Positions 45,937 to 54,133 of a DNA stretch of 64,000 nucleotides are shown here, one piece after another (the stretch's first letter is position 1; every line of letters begins with the position of its first letter). Both the position numbers and the translations under genes were made by a program. The notes beneath the pieces are model-generated. The model made no database searches. It was not told the origin of the DNA and worked only from the letters and a program-made list of their open reading frames with translations. Origin of the DNA: Kuafuiihalomonas sp039024635. GTDB taxonomy: Bacteria; Myxococcota; Kuafuiibacteriia; Kuafuiibacteriales; Kuafuiibacteriaceae. Where the stretch lies: contig JBCCQA010000018.1 in the NCBI GenBank assembly GCA_039024635.1, positions 51,326 through 115,325 on the forward strand. The letters run 5' to 3'.

Positions 45937-47361
45937 TCAAGCGTTCTCGTCTTCGATGGCGCGGATCAGCTCGCGCACCTCGGGGTCTCTGCATAGGAGG
46001 TCGACGGCGGCCAAGACCGACCCTCGATCCGAAAGCTCGGCCTCCTCCACCCGCGCTCGGAGCATGCGGAGGAAGGCGAACAGAGCGGGCTCCCGCTCGA
46101 CCCGGGCCAGGATTTCAGGGGGTGGGGCGACCCGGCCCGGTGGCAGCGTCTCCTGGTCGCCCGACGACTCGGTGGCCGAAGCCTCGGGCGCTGGGGGACC
46201 GACTTCACCAAAGATGGCCTCCCGGGTGGTCATGATGGTGGCGGCCGCCTCCTCATCGTCCTCCAGGGGCTCTTCCGCACCCGGCAAGACGGGCTCAGGC
46301 ACCCAGGAGGTCTCTCCCGCGATGGCTTCATCCGGGGGGAAGCGGGGGATCTCGGCCGAAGGCGGCGTCGGATCCATCTCCTCCTCGGGCTCGAGCGGCT
46401 CCAGCGCCGAAGGGTCCAACAGCTCCGGTTCGGCCTCGAGATCCGGCGCCGACTCGAGTTCGGGGGCTGGTTCGATCTCGGGCTCCGGCATGATCTCGGG
46501 CTCGAGATCGGGCTCGGCCCGAGGGAAATCGGGCGCTGGCGGGGAGGGCTCGGTGGTGGCCGGCACCGGGGCTTCCAGCAGGGCTTCGGGCACGACCGGC
46601 TGGCCTTCATCGCCCACGGGGGGGATCTCGGTGGCCTCCAGGTCCATGGAAGGTGTCTCGATGGAGGGTTGCGCTGAGACAGCGGGCTTGGGTCCCGTGG
46701 GCTCGGGGACCGGAAGCTGGGCCTGGTACAACAGGAGGGTCCGCCCGATGACGACTTCGTCGTCAGGCTTCAGAACGATGGGATCGACCACGTATTCGCC
46801 GTTGAGGAGGGTTCCATTGGCCGAGTCGAGGTCGTATAGGGTATATCCGTAATTTTCGAAGCGGATCTCTGCGTGGCGCTTGGAAGCTCGCTTGTCGTTG
46901 ACGACGATATCGTTGGCTTCGGCCCGGCCGACCGAGCAAACCCATTCCAGAGGCACGGTGTACTCGTTGCCCTCTAGGCCAATGTGGACGATCCGAGGGC
47001 CCTCGGCGGCCACCGAATCGGCTTCGGTGGTCTCCGCTTCAGGGGCGTTCGCCGCGGACCCTGGTTCAGGGTCGGACGCCGCTCCGCCGAAGGGTCGCTC
47101 GACCTTTCCGATGCTGTCGATGGGCTGCTCGTTCACCGCAGCCGCCACGCCAGCCTCGGTCAGGAAGGCAATGTCGGGACCAAAGGTGTTGAGCAGACCC
47201 CGGCGAACCAGCTCATCCAAGGCGGGTTCGGCCCGGTCCCGACTGAGGTCCAAGTCCTGAAGTGTGAAGTAGACGTCGAGCTGGCGATTGGTACGGCCCT
47301 CGGCGTCTCGGAAGAAGCGATCCAACAGCTCTCCAGCCAGTTTGACAGCCTGCTTGCTCAC
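45937..47361 (-). CDS. FHA domain protein with N-terminal winged-helix-like region
   Basis: 474 residues from a GTG at 47361 (AVSKQAVKLAGELLDRFF follows), chosen because earlier starts would overlap the E2 gene. Residues about 1-70 (DVYFTLQDLDLSRDRAEPALDELVRRGLLN) look like a small winged helix. Residues about 120-215 are an FHA phosphothreonine-binding domain with SVGRAEANDIVV, SKRHAEIRF and LDSANGTLLNG. The next 200 residues are low-complexity Pro/Glu-rich, ending in a helical C-terminus (REPALFAFLRMLRARVEEAEL). FHA proteins usually partner Ser/Thr kinases; one is encoded about 7 kb away. The target is unknown. Confidence 0.8.
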   Translation of the reverse strand: MSKQAVKLAGELLDRFFRDAEGRTNRQLDVYFTLQDLDLSRDRAEPALDELVRRGLLNTFGPDIAFLTEAGVAAAVNEQPIDSIGKVERPFGGAASDPEPGSAANAPEAETTEADSVAAEGPRIVHIGLEGNEYTVPLEWVCSVGRAEANDIVVNDKRASKRHAEIRFENYGYTLYDLDSANGTLLNGEYVVDPIVLKPDDEVVIGRTLLLYQAQLPVPEPTGPKPAVSAQPSIETPSMDLEATEIPPVGDEGQPVVPEALLEAPVPATTEPSPPAPDFPRAEPDLEPEIMPEPEIEPAPELESAPDLEAEPELLDPSALEPLEPEEEMDPTPPSAEIPRFPPDEAIAGETSWVPEPVLPGAEEPLEDDEEAAATIMTTREAIFGEVGPPAPEASATESSGDQETLPPGRVAPPPEILARVEREPALFAFLRMLRARVEEAELSDRGSVLAAVDLLCRDPEVRELIRAIEDENA

Positions 47362-47416
47362 TGCCTTGGACCATAGGGAGGAAACGCCCTCGACAAAAGG
47401 GCAGCCGCCGACGTTT

Positions 47417-48583
47417 TCAGCCCTGGTTGGCCTCAAGGCGCTTCCGCACCCCATCCAAGAAGCGATTGCCCATGGCGCCGTCGACAACTCGATGGTCGTA
47501 GGTCAACGCTGCCGCCATCACCGGCCGGATGACGATCCGATCTTCGCCGTCCTCCTGGACCACCAGTGGTCGCTTGACCGCGGCGCCCAACCTCAGAATG
47601 GCCACCTCCGGCGGGCGAATGATCGACACGCCGAAGAGGTTACCCAGGCGCCCCGGGTTGCTGATCGTGAAGGTCCCTTCGGCTTGCTCTTCGGGTCGGA
47701 GTCGCCCGCTGCGAGCCTTTTCGGCTAGCTTCGCGATTCTGGCCTGGAGCCCTTCCACGGAGAGCGCGTCGGCATCGTGGAGGACCGGCACCAAGAGACC
47801 GGCGTCGGTATCCGTCGCGATACCCAGGTTGATCCGGCGCCGTCGGATGAGCTGTTCGCCCTGAAGGGTGGTGTTGAGATCCGGACAGGCGCGGAGCCCT
47901 TCGACCACGGCCCGGCAGACGTAGGGCAGAAGGCCTAGTCCCCGGTCCTTCCGGTCTCGCTCCACCCGTCCCAGGTCGATTTCGGTGACCGCGAAGACGT
48001 GAACCGCCGTCTCGAGGCTCGTTCGCAAGTTGCGCCCGATGGCCAGGCGCCGGGGGCCCAGCGGCCGCACCTCGTCGTCCGGAGCGGGGATCACCGAGGG
48101 CCACGGCTGCGAGGCGGAGGGAACCGAGCCCGAGGGGCCCCGAAGCTCCAGATCCTCGAGGGAGACTCGGCCTTGCGGACCGGTCCCTCGGACTGTCTCC
48201 AAGTCGATCCCCGCCCGGCGCGCGCGACGGCGGACGGCAGGCGAGCTTCTGCGGCCGTGAGGCCGGGGGGCCAGTCGGGGAACCGACTGGGCACCAGTGG
48301 CCTCGATGGACTCAACGAGCTTTTGGCCTTCTTGGCTCGGCGACGAGGAGGTCGAAGGGCGGAGGGTGGCCAGGGGCGTGCCCACGGGGACGGTTTGGCC
48401 GGCTTCGACCAGCACTTCCTCCAGCAGGCCATCGACCGGACTCGGAACCTCGTTGGTAGCCTTGTCCGTCTCGATCTCGACCAAGGTCTGGCCTCGCTGC
48501 ACCGACTGCCCGACCCCCACGCGCCAAGCCACGACGGTCCCTTCGACGATGCTCTCACCGAGCCGGGGCAGGGTCAGCTGCAC
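47417..48583 (-). CDS. 2-oxoacid dehydrogenase E2 (dihydrolipoamide acyltransferase)
   Basis: 388 residues from a GTG. Lipoyl domain at about 1-78 with the lipoylated Lys in VEIETDKATNEV; flexible linker; a peripheral subunit-binding domain (SPAVRRRARRAGIDLETV, about 112-150); then the acyltransferase core with the catalytic DHRVVDG near the C-terminus. Short for an E2, with one lipoyl domain. The N-terminal LPRLGESIVEGTVV pattern resembles BkdB or succinyl/branched-chain E2s, but substrate cannot be assigned. Divergent from its E1 genes across 54 bases with a shared dyad. No E3 (lpd) gene is in the window. Confidence 0.92.
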   Translation of the reverse strand: MQLTLPRLGESIVEGTVVAWRVGVGQSVQRGQTLVEIETDKATNEVPSPVDGLLEEVLVEAGQTVPVGTPLATLRPSTSSSPSQEGQKLVESIEATGAQSVPRLAPRPHGRRSSPAVRRRARRAGIDLETVRGTGPQGRVSLEDLELRGPSGSVPSASQPWPSVIPAPDDEVRPLGPRRLAIGRNLRTSLETAVHVFAVTEIDLGRVERDRKDRGLGLLPYVCRAVVEGLRACPDLNTTLQGEQLIRRRRINLGIATDTDAGLLVPVLHDADALSVEGLQARIAKLAEKARSGRLRPEEQAEGTFTISNPGRLGNLFGVSIIRPPEVAILRLGAAVKRPLVVQEDGEDRIVIRPVMAAALTYDHRVVDGAMGNRFLDGVRKRLEANQG

Positions 48584-48613
48584 CTCGTTGGGTTAGCACG
48601 CCTTCCGGCTCCT

Positions 48614-48638
48614 TGACCCCATTTTCGGGAAGGGGTCA
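48614..48638. promoter_or_regulatory. 7-bp dyad operator candidate overlapping the E1alpha ribosome site and start codon
   Basis: TGACCCC (48614-48620) and GGGGTCA (48632-48638) are exact inverted copies with an 11-base spacer. The right arm contains the GGAAGGGG ribosome site and the A of the start ATG of E1alpha. It could be a repressor operator between E2 and E1alpha, or an mRNA hairpin hiding the ribosome site. Confidence 0.5.
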
Positions 48639-49699
48639 TGACCTCGAAAGTGAGCGTGACCCATCCGCCTCCACCTCCGACCGAAGTTCCGCCGCTCGCG
48701 AGCTCGACCGGACTGGACGATCGGACCCTCCATCGCTGGATGTGCATGGCCCGGGCCATGGAGAAGCGAACGGTGGAGCTGTACCGCCAGGGCGTCATCA
48801 CCGGAGGCTGCTACACCGGCATCGGGAACGAGGGGACGAGCGTTGCTGCGGCCCTGGCTCTCGAGTCGGGCGACGTGTTGGTCCCGACTCACCGCGACCT
48901 GGGGGCCCACCTCGTTCGCGGGCACGGTCCTCTCGAGATCGCTCGTCAGTACCTGAAGCGAGATAGCGCCCAGACCCGTGGTCGGGACAGCGGGCTCCAC
49001 TTGGGTCGAGAGGGCAGCAACGTCGTCGGCATGATCAGCCACCTGGGACACATGATGCCTGTGGCTTGCGGAATCGCCCTGGCCGAGAAGCAGCAGGGGC
49101 GAGACAGGGTCGTACTCACTACCATCGGCGACGGCGCCAGCTCCTTGGGCGACGTCCACGAGTCGATGAACTTCGCGGCCATCCAGCGGTTGGCCGTCAT
49201 CTTCCTGATCGAGAACAATCAGTACGCCTATTCCACGCCGACCACGCTTCAATATGCCTGCGAATCACTGTCGGATCGTGCTTCTGGCTACGGGATGCCG
49301 GGACGCTGGGTGGACGGAACTGATCCCTACGCCGTCCACCATGCGGTCCGCGAAGCCCTGGAGCGGGGAAGAGAGGGCGCAGGCCCTAGCCTCATTGAGT
49401 CCCGTACTATGCGCATGCGGGGGCACTCGGAGCACGACGACTTCGCCTATGTCCCGCCGCCTCTGGTCGAAGCCTGGTCGCGCTGGGACCCCTTGGAGCG
49501 ACTCAAAGCCCATCTCGCCGCGCGCTTCGAAGCGGACGAACTGGCGGCGACGGAAGCCGAGGTGAAGGCCGAGGTCGATGCGGCCTTCGAGGCCGCCCAG
49601 GCCGAGCCGGAGGCCCAGGCCAGCGCGGCGCAGGAGGGCGTCTTTCGTCGCTGGGACCCAGCGTGGACCGTCCCCGAAGGGGATTGGGAGCTCCCGTGA
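48638..49699 (+). CDS. 2-oxoacid dehydrogenase E1 alpha subunit
   Basis: 353 residues. Thiamine-pyrophosphate enzyme that decarboxylates a 2-oxoacid and transfers the acyl group to lipoyl-E2. The TPP motif runs from IGDGASSLGD to ENNQYA, about 28 residues apart as expected. YTGIGNEGTSVAAALALE, HRDLGAHLVRG and the SRTMRMRGHSEHDD activation-loop segment are typical. The substrate is not decidable from sequence alone: pyruvate, branched-chain and acetoin E1s share these motifs. The C-terminus is an Ala/Glu-rich helix extension. Overlaps E1beta by 4 bases. Confidence 0.93.
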   Translation: MTSKVSVTHPPPPPTEVPPLASSTGLDDRTLHRWMCMARAMEKRTVELYRQGVITGGCYTGIGNEGTSVAAALALESGDVLVPTHRDLGAHLVRGHGPLEIARQYLKRDSAQTRGRDSGLHLGREGSNVVGMISHLGHMMPVACGIALAEKQQGRDRVVLTTIGDGASSLGDVHESMNFAAIQRLAVIFLIENNQYAYSTPTTLQYACESLSDRASGYGMPGRWVDGTDPYAVHHAVREALERGREGAGPSLIESRTMRMRGHSEHDDFAYVPPPLVEAWSRWDPLERLKAHLAARFEADELAATEAEVKAEVDAAFEAAQAEPEAQASAAQEGVFRRWDPAWTVPEGDWELP

Positions 49700-50658
49700 C
49701 GAGCTACGTCGACGCCATCCGGCGGGCGCTCCATGACGAGATGAGCAGAGACGAGCGCGTCTTTCTGATCGGTGAGGACATCGGTCACTTCGGGGGCGCC
49801 TTCAAGGCGACGAAGGGACTGCTCGAGCGCTTCGGTCCCCAACGGGTGGTGGACACGCCCATCGCCGAGTCCTTGATCATCGGAACGAGCATCGGTGCCG
49901 CCATTCGGGGGCGTCGGCCGGTGGCTGAGATGCAGTTTGCCGACTTCGTCAGCTGCGGCTTCTCTCAACTGGTGAACAACGCCGCGACCTTCCACTACCG
50001 GCTGGGCGTGTCGGTCCCCATGGTGGTCCGCCTGCCTGCAGGAGGCGGTCTTGGCGCCGGTCCTTTTCACTCCAAGAATCCAGAGGGCTGGTTCGGCCAA
50101 GCACCGGGACTCAAGATCGTGGCGCCGACCACGGTGGAGGACGCCTATGGCCTCCTCATTCAGGCCATCCGCGATCCGGACCCGGTGTTGTACCTAGAAC
50201 AGAAGTACCTGTACCGGCGCAGCAGGGGCGAGATTGGGGGGGAGGGTGCGCCCATCGGACGGGCCGCGGTGCGGCGGCCAGGACGGGACCTCAGCCTCGT
50301 CAGCTACGGAAACGGCGTCGGTCTATGCATGGAGGCGGCGACAGGCCTGGCGGAAGAGGGCATCGAAGCCGAAGTCCTGGACCTCAGGAGTTTGGTGCCC
50401 TGGGACTGGGAAACGGTGGCCCGTTCGGTGGGCAAGACCCACCGGGGCCTGGTGGTCTCGGAAGCGAGCCGCTTCGGCGGCGTGGCAGCGGAAGTGGCCG
50501 CGAGCCTGAACGAGCTCGTCTTCGAGCATCTCGACGCTCCAGTTCGACGGGTCTGCTTCCCCGACGTTCCCGTCCCCGCGGCGCCGGCCCTCGAGAACGC
50601 GCTGCGACCCGATGCCTCGCGGATCATATCGGAGGCCCGCGAGCTCCTGGCGTGGTGA
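49696..50658 (+). CDS. 2-oxoacid dehydrogenase E1 beta subunit
   Basis: 320 residues from a GTG overlapping the E1alpha stop. Partner of E1alpha in the alpha2beta2 heterotetramer. Family signatures are YVDAIRRALHDEMSRDERVFLIGEDIGHFGGAF, VVDTPIAESLIIGTSIGAA, EMQFADFVSCGFSQLVNNAAT and RLPAGGGLGAGPFHSKNPEGWF, and the C-terminal ferredoxin-like lobe has VLDLRSLVPWDWETV. The E1 pair is next to tadA, likely co-transcribed with a 4-base overlap. Length and motifs are complete. Confidence 0.94.
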   Translation: MTSYVDAIRRALHDEMSRDERVFLIGEDIGHFGGAFKATKGLLERFGPQRVVDTPIAESLIIGTSIGAAIRGRRPVAEMQFADFVSCGFSQLVNNAATFHYRLGVSVPMVVRLPAGGGLGAGPFHSKNPEGWFGQAPGLKIVAPTTVEDAYGLLIQAIRDPDPVLYLEQKYLYRRSRGEIGGEGAPIGRAAVRRPGRDLSLVSYGNGVGLCMEAATGLAEEGIEAEVLDLRSLVPWDWETVARSVGKTHRGLVVSEASRFGGVAAEVAASLNELVFEHLDAPVRRVCFPDVPVPAAPALENALRPDASRIISEARELLAW

Positions 50659-51101
50659 ACCCAGGCTTCATGGCCTTGGCCATCGCCGAAGCCGAGAAGG
50701 CGGGCAAGGAGGGTGAAGTTCCGGTAGGGGCGGTCATCGTCCGGAAGGACATGGTGGTGGCGCGAGGGCGCAACGATCGCGAGCGCAGCTGGGACCCGTC
50801 CGGGCATGCCGAACTGATGGCGCTCCGCCGGGCCTCCTTGGCTCTGGGACGATGGCGTCTGTCGGACTGCACCCTTTACGTGACGCTCGAACCTTGTCCG
50901 ATGTGCGCGGGGGCCCTCTTGGCCGCTCGGGTCGAGCGGGTGGTGTTTGGCGCTCGGGACCCCAAGGCGGGCGCCCTGGTGAGCCTTTACACCCTGGGTG
51001 AGGACCCTCGCTTGAATCACCGATTCGAGGTCGTGCCCGACCTGGAAGCCGACCGTTGCGCGGCGCTGCTCAGGGAATTCTTTCGGGTTCGTCGACGATG
51101 A
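50655..51101 (+). CDS. tadA: tRNA-specific adenosine deaminase
   Basis: 148 residues from a GTG (MNPGFMALAIAEAEKAGKEGEVP) overlapping the E1beta stop. Zinc deaminase that converts A34 to inosine in tRNA-Arg(ACG), which is also encoded in this window. Zinc ligands and catalytic Glu are seen in SGHAELMALRRA (HAE) and LEPCPMCAGALLAAR (PCxxC). VPVGAVIV and RVVFGARDPKAGA complete the family pattern. Normal length. The stop is 5 bases from the 3' end of the opposite-strand tRNA-Ser gene. Confidence 0.95.
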   Translation: MNPGFMALAIAEAEKAGKEGEVPVGAVIVRKDMVVARGRNDRERSWDPSGHAELMALRRASLALGRWRLSDCTLYVTLEPCPMCAGALLAARVERVVFGARDPKAGALVSLYTLGEDPRLNHRFEVVPDLEADRCAALLREFFRVRRR

Positions 51102-51106
51102 GGCTA

Positions 51107-51193
51107 CGGAGAGAGAGGGATTCGAACCCTCGGTACCCTTTCGGGCACACGCGATTTCCAGTCGCGCACCTTAAGCCACTCGGCCACCTCTCC
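51107..51193 (-). tRNA. tRNA-Ser (anticodon GGA)
   Basis: Long-variable-arm tRNA on the minus strand, 87 bases: acceptor GGAGAGG pairs with TCTCTCC, anticodon loop with GGA, variable arm between TGTGCCCG and CGGGTACC, T-loop TTCGAAT. No CCA encoded. Confidence 0.95.
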
Positions 51194-51203
51194 AGAGCGG
51201 GCG

Positions 51204-51232
51204 GGCATAATGGAGGAAGCGGCGGCTGGCAA
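51204..51232 (-). promoter_or_regulatory. Promoter of tRNA-Ser
   Basis: On the minus strand TTGCCA (51227-51232), a 17-base spacer, TATGCC (51204-51209), ending 10 bases before the tRNA. It is divergent from the SRP RNA promoter. Confidence 0.6.
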
Positions 51233-51248
51233 CTGGACTCGTTCGAGC

Positions 51249-51278
51249 TTGCGCGGGCCGTTGGCTTGCGCCTATCGT
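51249..51278 (+). promoter_or_regulatory. Candidate promoter of the SRP RNA
   Basis: TTGCGC (51249-51254), an 18-base spacer and TATCGT (51273-51278) end 8 bases before the inferred 5' end of the RNA. Confidence 0.45.
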
Positions 51279-51286
51279 CCCGCCCC

Positions 51287-51386
51287 GGTCGCCGGGTCCT
51301 ACGCAACGCGCGGCTCTGAACCCCGCCAGGTCCGGAAGGAAGCAACGGTAGGAGTTTGCGGGTGTGTTGTAGGGTGCCTGGCGATC
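51287..51386 (+). ncRNA. ffs: Small signal recognition particle RNA (4.5S)
   Basis: About 100 bases. The conserved apical domain is seen as GCCAGGTCCGGAAGGAAGCA (51326-51345, with the GGAA tetraloop and the AGCA internal loop) and the ends pair as a long hairpin: GGTCGCCGGG with CCTGGCGATC. It binds Ffh for co-translational targeting. Five T residues (51389-51393) follow the closing stem, so the RNA may terminate there. Its place before dnaX is conserved in many bacteria. Confidence 0.93.
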
Positions 51387-51411
51387 ACTTTTTCAAACCA
51401 GGAACCGAAGC

Positions 51412-53223
51412 GTGAGCTATGTCGTCCTCGCCCGGAAGTGGCGCCCGAGGCTCTTCGAGGACGTCCTTGGTCAATCTCACGTCACCCGCACCCTGACCAA
51501 CGCCATCGAAGCCGGGCGCATCGCCCACGCCTTCTTGTTCACGGGGCCCCGGGGCGTCGGCAAGACGTCTGCCGCGCGCATCTTGGCCCGAGCCCTGAAC
51601 TGCACCGAGCAGGACGGACCGACCCCGCGACCCTGCGGGCGATGCGCTCAATGCGCAGAGATCGGGGAGGGGCGGTCCACGGACGTCTTCGAGATCGATG
51701 CCGCCTCTCATACCGGCGTCGACAACGTTCGAGAGATCATCGACAACGTCCGCTACCTTCCTAGCTCGGCCCGCTTCAAGGTGTACGTCATCGACGAGGT
51801 CCATATGCTCTCGACAGGGGCATTCAACGCGCTCCTGAAGACGCTGGAAGAGCCACCGCCGCATGTGAAGTTCGTCCTCGCTACCACCGAAGTCCACAAG
51901 GTGCCCACCACCATTCTGTCCCGTGTCCAGCGACACGACTTTCGGCGCATTCCCTCCCAAGCCATCGTCGAGCGCCTCTCCAAGATCCTGGAATCCGAAT
52001 CCTTGGATCACGACCCTTCGGCACTCCGGGTCCTGGCGCGGGAGGCTGACGGATCCATGCGGGACGCCCAGAGTTTGATGGAGCAAGTCCTGGCCTTCGC
52101 CGGTTCGCGGGGACTGGACGGTCCTGTGGTCAGAGAGGCTTTGGGCGTGGTCGACGCCGCCGCCGTCGAGGACGTGGTCGAAGCACTCCTCGAGCGTGCG
52201 CCGGCCCGAGTCTTCGAACGCGTCGGACAGGTCCACGATCGAGGTCTGGACCTTAGTCGCTTCGGGGAGGCCATCGCGGAGGAGCTTCGGGACCTGCTGG
52301 CCGCGCGCTGGCTGGTGGACCCCAGCTCGGCTTTGGAGCGTCCTCAGGACGAGGTCGCTCGTCTTCAGGCCCGGGCGGCCGAGGCGGACCCGGTCGATCT
52401 TGAGCGGCTCTTCCATCGGGTCTCGAAGCTGGTGGAAGACCTTTCCCTGACGGGCCACCCTCGCTTTCTGCTCGAGGTGGGCTTGGCGTCCTTGGCCGAG
52501 AGCCCGGCCCGGGTGGACTTGGACCAACTTCTCGACCGCTTGGATGACCTGGAGGGTCGACTCTCACCCAGCCGAGCGGTCCCGGGGAGTGACGGGCCGA
52601 GGCTTGCGGACCCGAGGCCTCGGGTCGAGCCGAAGGCGCGCCCCACGTCTTTGGCCTCGGTTCGGCGTGCGTCAGGCACCGAAGCGGGGCGCCCTCGTGG
52701 GTCGGGCACCGGGGCCGAGCCGTCTGGCTCAAGGGCGCAGGAACGAACCGCTCCTTCACGGAAGTCTGGAGCCAGGCTTCGCGAAGACCAGTCTTCCGTG
52801 CGCGAGCCCCGTCCCAGTGCGAGCGGCGCGGACTTCCGAGGCTTCGTCGAACAGGTTCGAGCGGCCAAGCCCGCTCTGGCCGCGAACTTGGCGCAGGTCG
52901 AGGTCGAGCAGTTCACCGAGACCTCGGTCATTCTGCTGTGTCGAACCGCCTTCGACCTTCAGAACTTGGGAAAGCCTGAGACCCGGCGCTTTCTCCAAGC
53001 GGAACTCAACGGGTTTCTGCGGGGAGAACCCGAGCTCGTGATGAAACGGGCGCCCGACCAAGTCTCGGGGCCAGGGACCTTGGCCGACGAAGACGAAGCC
53101 GCCAAGCGCGTCCGGGCGGAAGCCAGGCGCAAAGCGGCCCGAGAGAACGCGGCCGTACAGACCGCGGCGAGCGAGTTGGGTGGCTCCATCGAAGAGGTCC
53201 GGGTACGAGAGGAAGAGCCATGA
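51412..53223 (+). CDS. dnaX: DNA polymerase III subunits gamma/tau
   Basis: 603 residues from a GTG (MSYVVLARKWRPRLFEDVLG). Clamp-loader AAA+ ATPase: Walker A GPRGVGKTSAARIL, zinc-binding cysteines in PCGRCAQCAEI with an upstream Cys, Walker B YVIDEVHML, sensor 1 and SRC region TTILSRVQRHDF. Domain III (to about residue 370) follows. The last ~230 residues are the tau-like tail with Pro/Arg/Ser-rich linker (about 385-470), shorter than E. coli tau and with no obvious A-rich frameshift signal. It overlaps ebfC by 4 bases (ATGA). Confidence 0.95.
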   Translation: MSYVVLARKWRPRLFEDVLGQSHVTRTLTNAIEAGRIAHAFLFTGPRGVGKTSAARILARALNCTEQDGPTPRPCGRCAQCAEIGEGRSTDVFEIDAASHTGVDNVREIIDNVRYLPSSARFKVYVIDEVHMLSTGAFNALLKTLEEPPPHVKFVLATTEVHKVPTTILSRVQRHDFRRIPSQAIVERLSKILESESLDHDPSALRVLAREADGSMRDAQSLMEQVLAFAGSRGLDGPVVREALGVVDAAAVEDVVEALLERAPARVFERVGQVHDRGLDLSRFGEAIAEELRDLLAARWLVDPSSALERPQDEVARLQARAAEADPVDLERLFHRVSKLVEDLSLTGHPRFLLEVGLASLAESPARVDLDQLLDRLDDLEGRLSPSRAVPGSDGPRLADPRPRVEPKARPTSLASVRRASGTEAGRPRGSGTGAEPSGSRAQERTAPSRKSGARLREDQSSVREPRPSASGADFRGFVEQVRAAKPALAANLAQVEVEQFTETSVILLCRTAFDLQNLGKPETRRFLQAELNGFLRGEPELVMKRAPDQVSGPGTLADEDEAAKRVRAEARRKAARENAAVQTAASELGGSIEEVRVREEEP

Positions 53224-53531
53224 ACATGCAGGAGATGATGCGCCAGGCGAAGCGCATGCAGGCCAAGGTCGAGAAGATGCAGGCGGAGCTCGCCCAAAAG
53301 ACCGTCGAAGGCACGGCCGGCGGCGGCATGGTCAAGGCGGTGGCCAATGGCGCGCAGCAGCTGGTTTCTTTGGAGATCGAGAAGGAGGTCGTGGATCCGG
53401 AGGATCTCGAGATGCTGCAGGACCTCGTCACAGCGGCGGTGAACCAGGCTCTCGAGCGAAGCCGCGAGATGAGCAACGAAGAGATGAGCAAGCTCGCCGG
53501 CGGAATGGGCCTCCCGCCGGGCATGCTGTGA
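53220..53531 (+). CDS. ebfC: YbaB/EbfC family nucleoid-associated protein
   Basis: 103 residues starting MNMQEMMRQAKRMQAKVEKMQ, the standard YbaB start. KTVEGTAGGGMVKAVANGAQQLVSLEIEKEVVD is the dimeric DNA-binding core, followed by a helical tail (VTAAVNQALERSREMSNEEMSK) and MGLPPGML at the end. Homologues bind DNA non-specifically or with weak preference and are encoded between dnaX and recR, as here, with 4-base overlaps on both sides. Confidence 0.95.
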   Translation: MNMQEMMRQAKRMQAKVEKMQAELAQKTVEGTAGGGMVKAVANGAQQLVSLEIEKEVVDPEDLEMLQDLVTAAVNQALERSREMSNEEMSKLAGGMGLPPGML

Positions 53532-54133
53532 CCGGCGGGCCGGACGCCTTCGAGCGGTTGGTCGATGCCCTGGGAAGGCTGCCCGGAGTCGGCCGCAAAT
53601 CCGCGACTCGACTTGCCTTCTATGTTCTTCGTCAGGGGAGCGATTACGCCCGAGAGCTGGCCTCGGCCGTGGTGGATGCCACCGAACGTCTGGGACTTTG
53701 CCGACGCTGCATGAACCTGACGGAGGAGGAGGCGTGCAGCATTTGTAGGGACGCCCGCCGCAATGGAAGGGTCCTGTGCGTCGTTCAGAGTGTTCAGGAC
53801 CTTCAGGCCATCGAAGCCACGGCCGAATTCGACGGCCGCTACCATGTCCTGCACGGAACGATCGCGCCCCTGGACGGGGTCGGGCCCGACGACCTCAAGA
53901 TCAAGGAGCTGGTCGATCGACTGGGGGGGGTCGATGCCCCTGTGGAAGAGCTCATTCTCGCGACCCACCCCAGCGTCGAAGGCGAGGCCACGGCCCTCTA
54001 TCTGCAGCGTCTCCTGGCCCGAGAGGGCCTCGGCATCAGCCGTATCGCCTCCGGCCTCCCTATGGGCGGCGAACTCGAGTACGCGGATCCGGCCACCATC
54101 AGCCGAGCACTAACGAATCGGCGGCCCATGTGA
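53528..54133 (+). CDS. recR: Recombination protein RecR
   Basis: 201 residues from a GTG overlapping the ebfC stop. Helix-hairpin-helix region (LVDALGRLPGVGRKSATRLA), the four-Cys zinc finger CRRCMNLTEEEACSICRD, and the Toprim domain with CVVQSVQDLQAIE and LILATHPSVEGEATALYL. RecR forms a ring with RecO/RecF to load RecA at gaps. Complete and normal length. The 3' end overlaps the convergent Ser/Thr kinase gene by 24 bases. Confidence 0.96.
   Translation: MTGGPDAFERLVDALGRLPGVGRKSATRLAFYVLRQGSDYARELASAVVDATERLGLCRRCMNLTEEEACSICRDARRNGRVLCVVQSVQDLQAIEATAEFDGRYHVLHGTIAPLDGVGPDDLKIKELVDRLGGVDAPVEELILATHPSVEGEATALYLQRLLAREGLGISRIASGLPMGGELEYADPATISRALTNRRPM

Noticed and set aside
51412..53223. 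Programmed frameshift in dnaX making a gamma subunit
   Set aside because: No A-rich slippery site followed by a hairpin was found; a tau-only product seems likelier.
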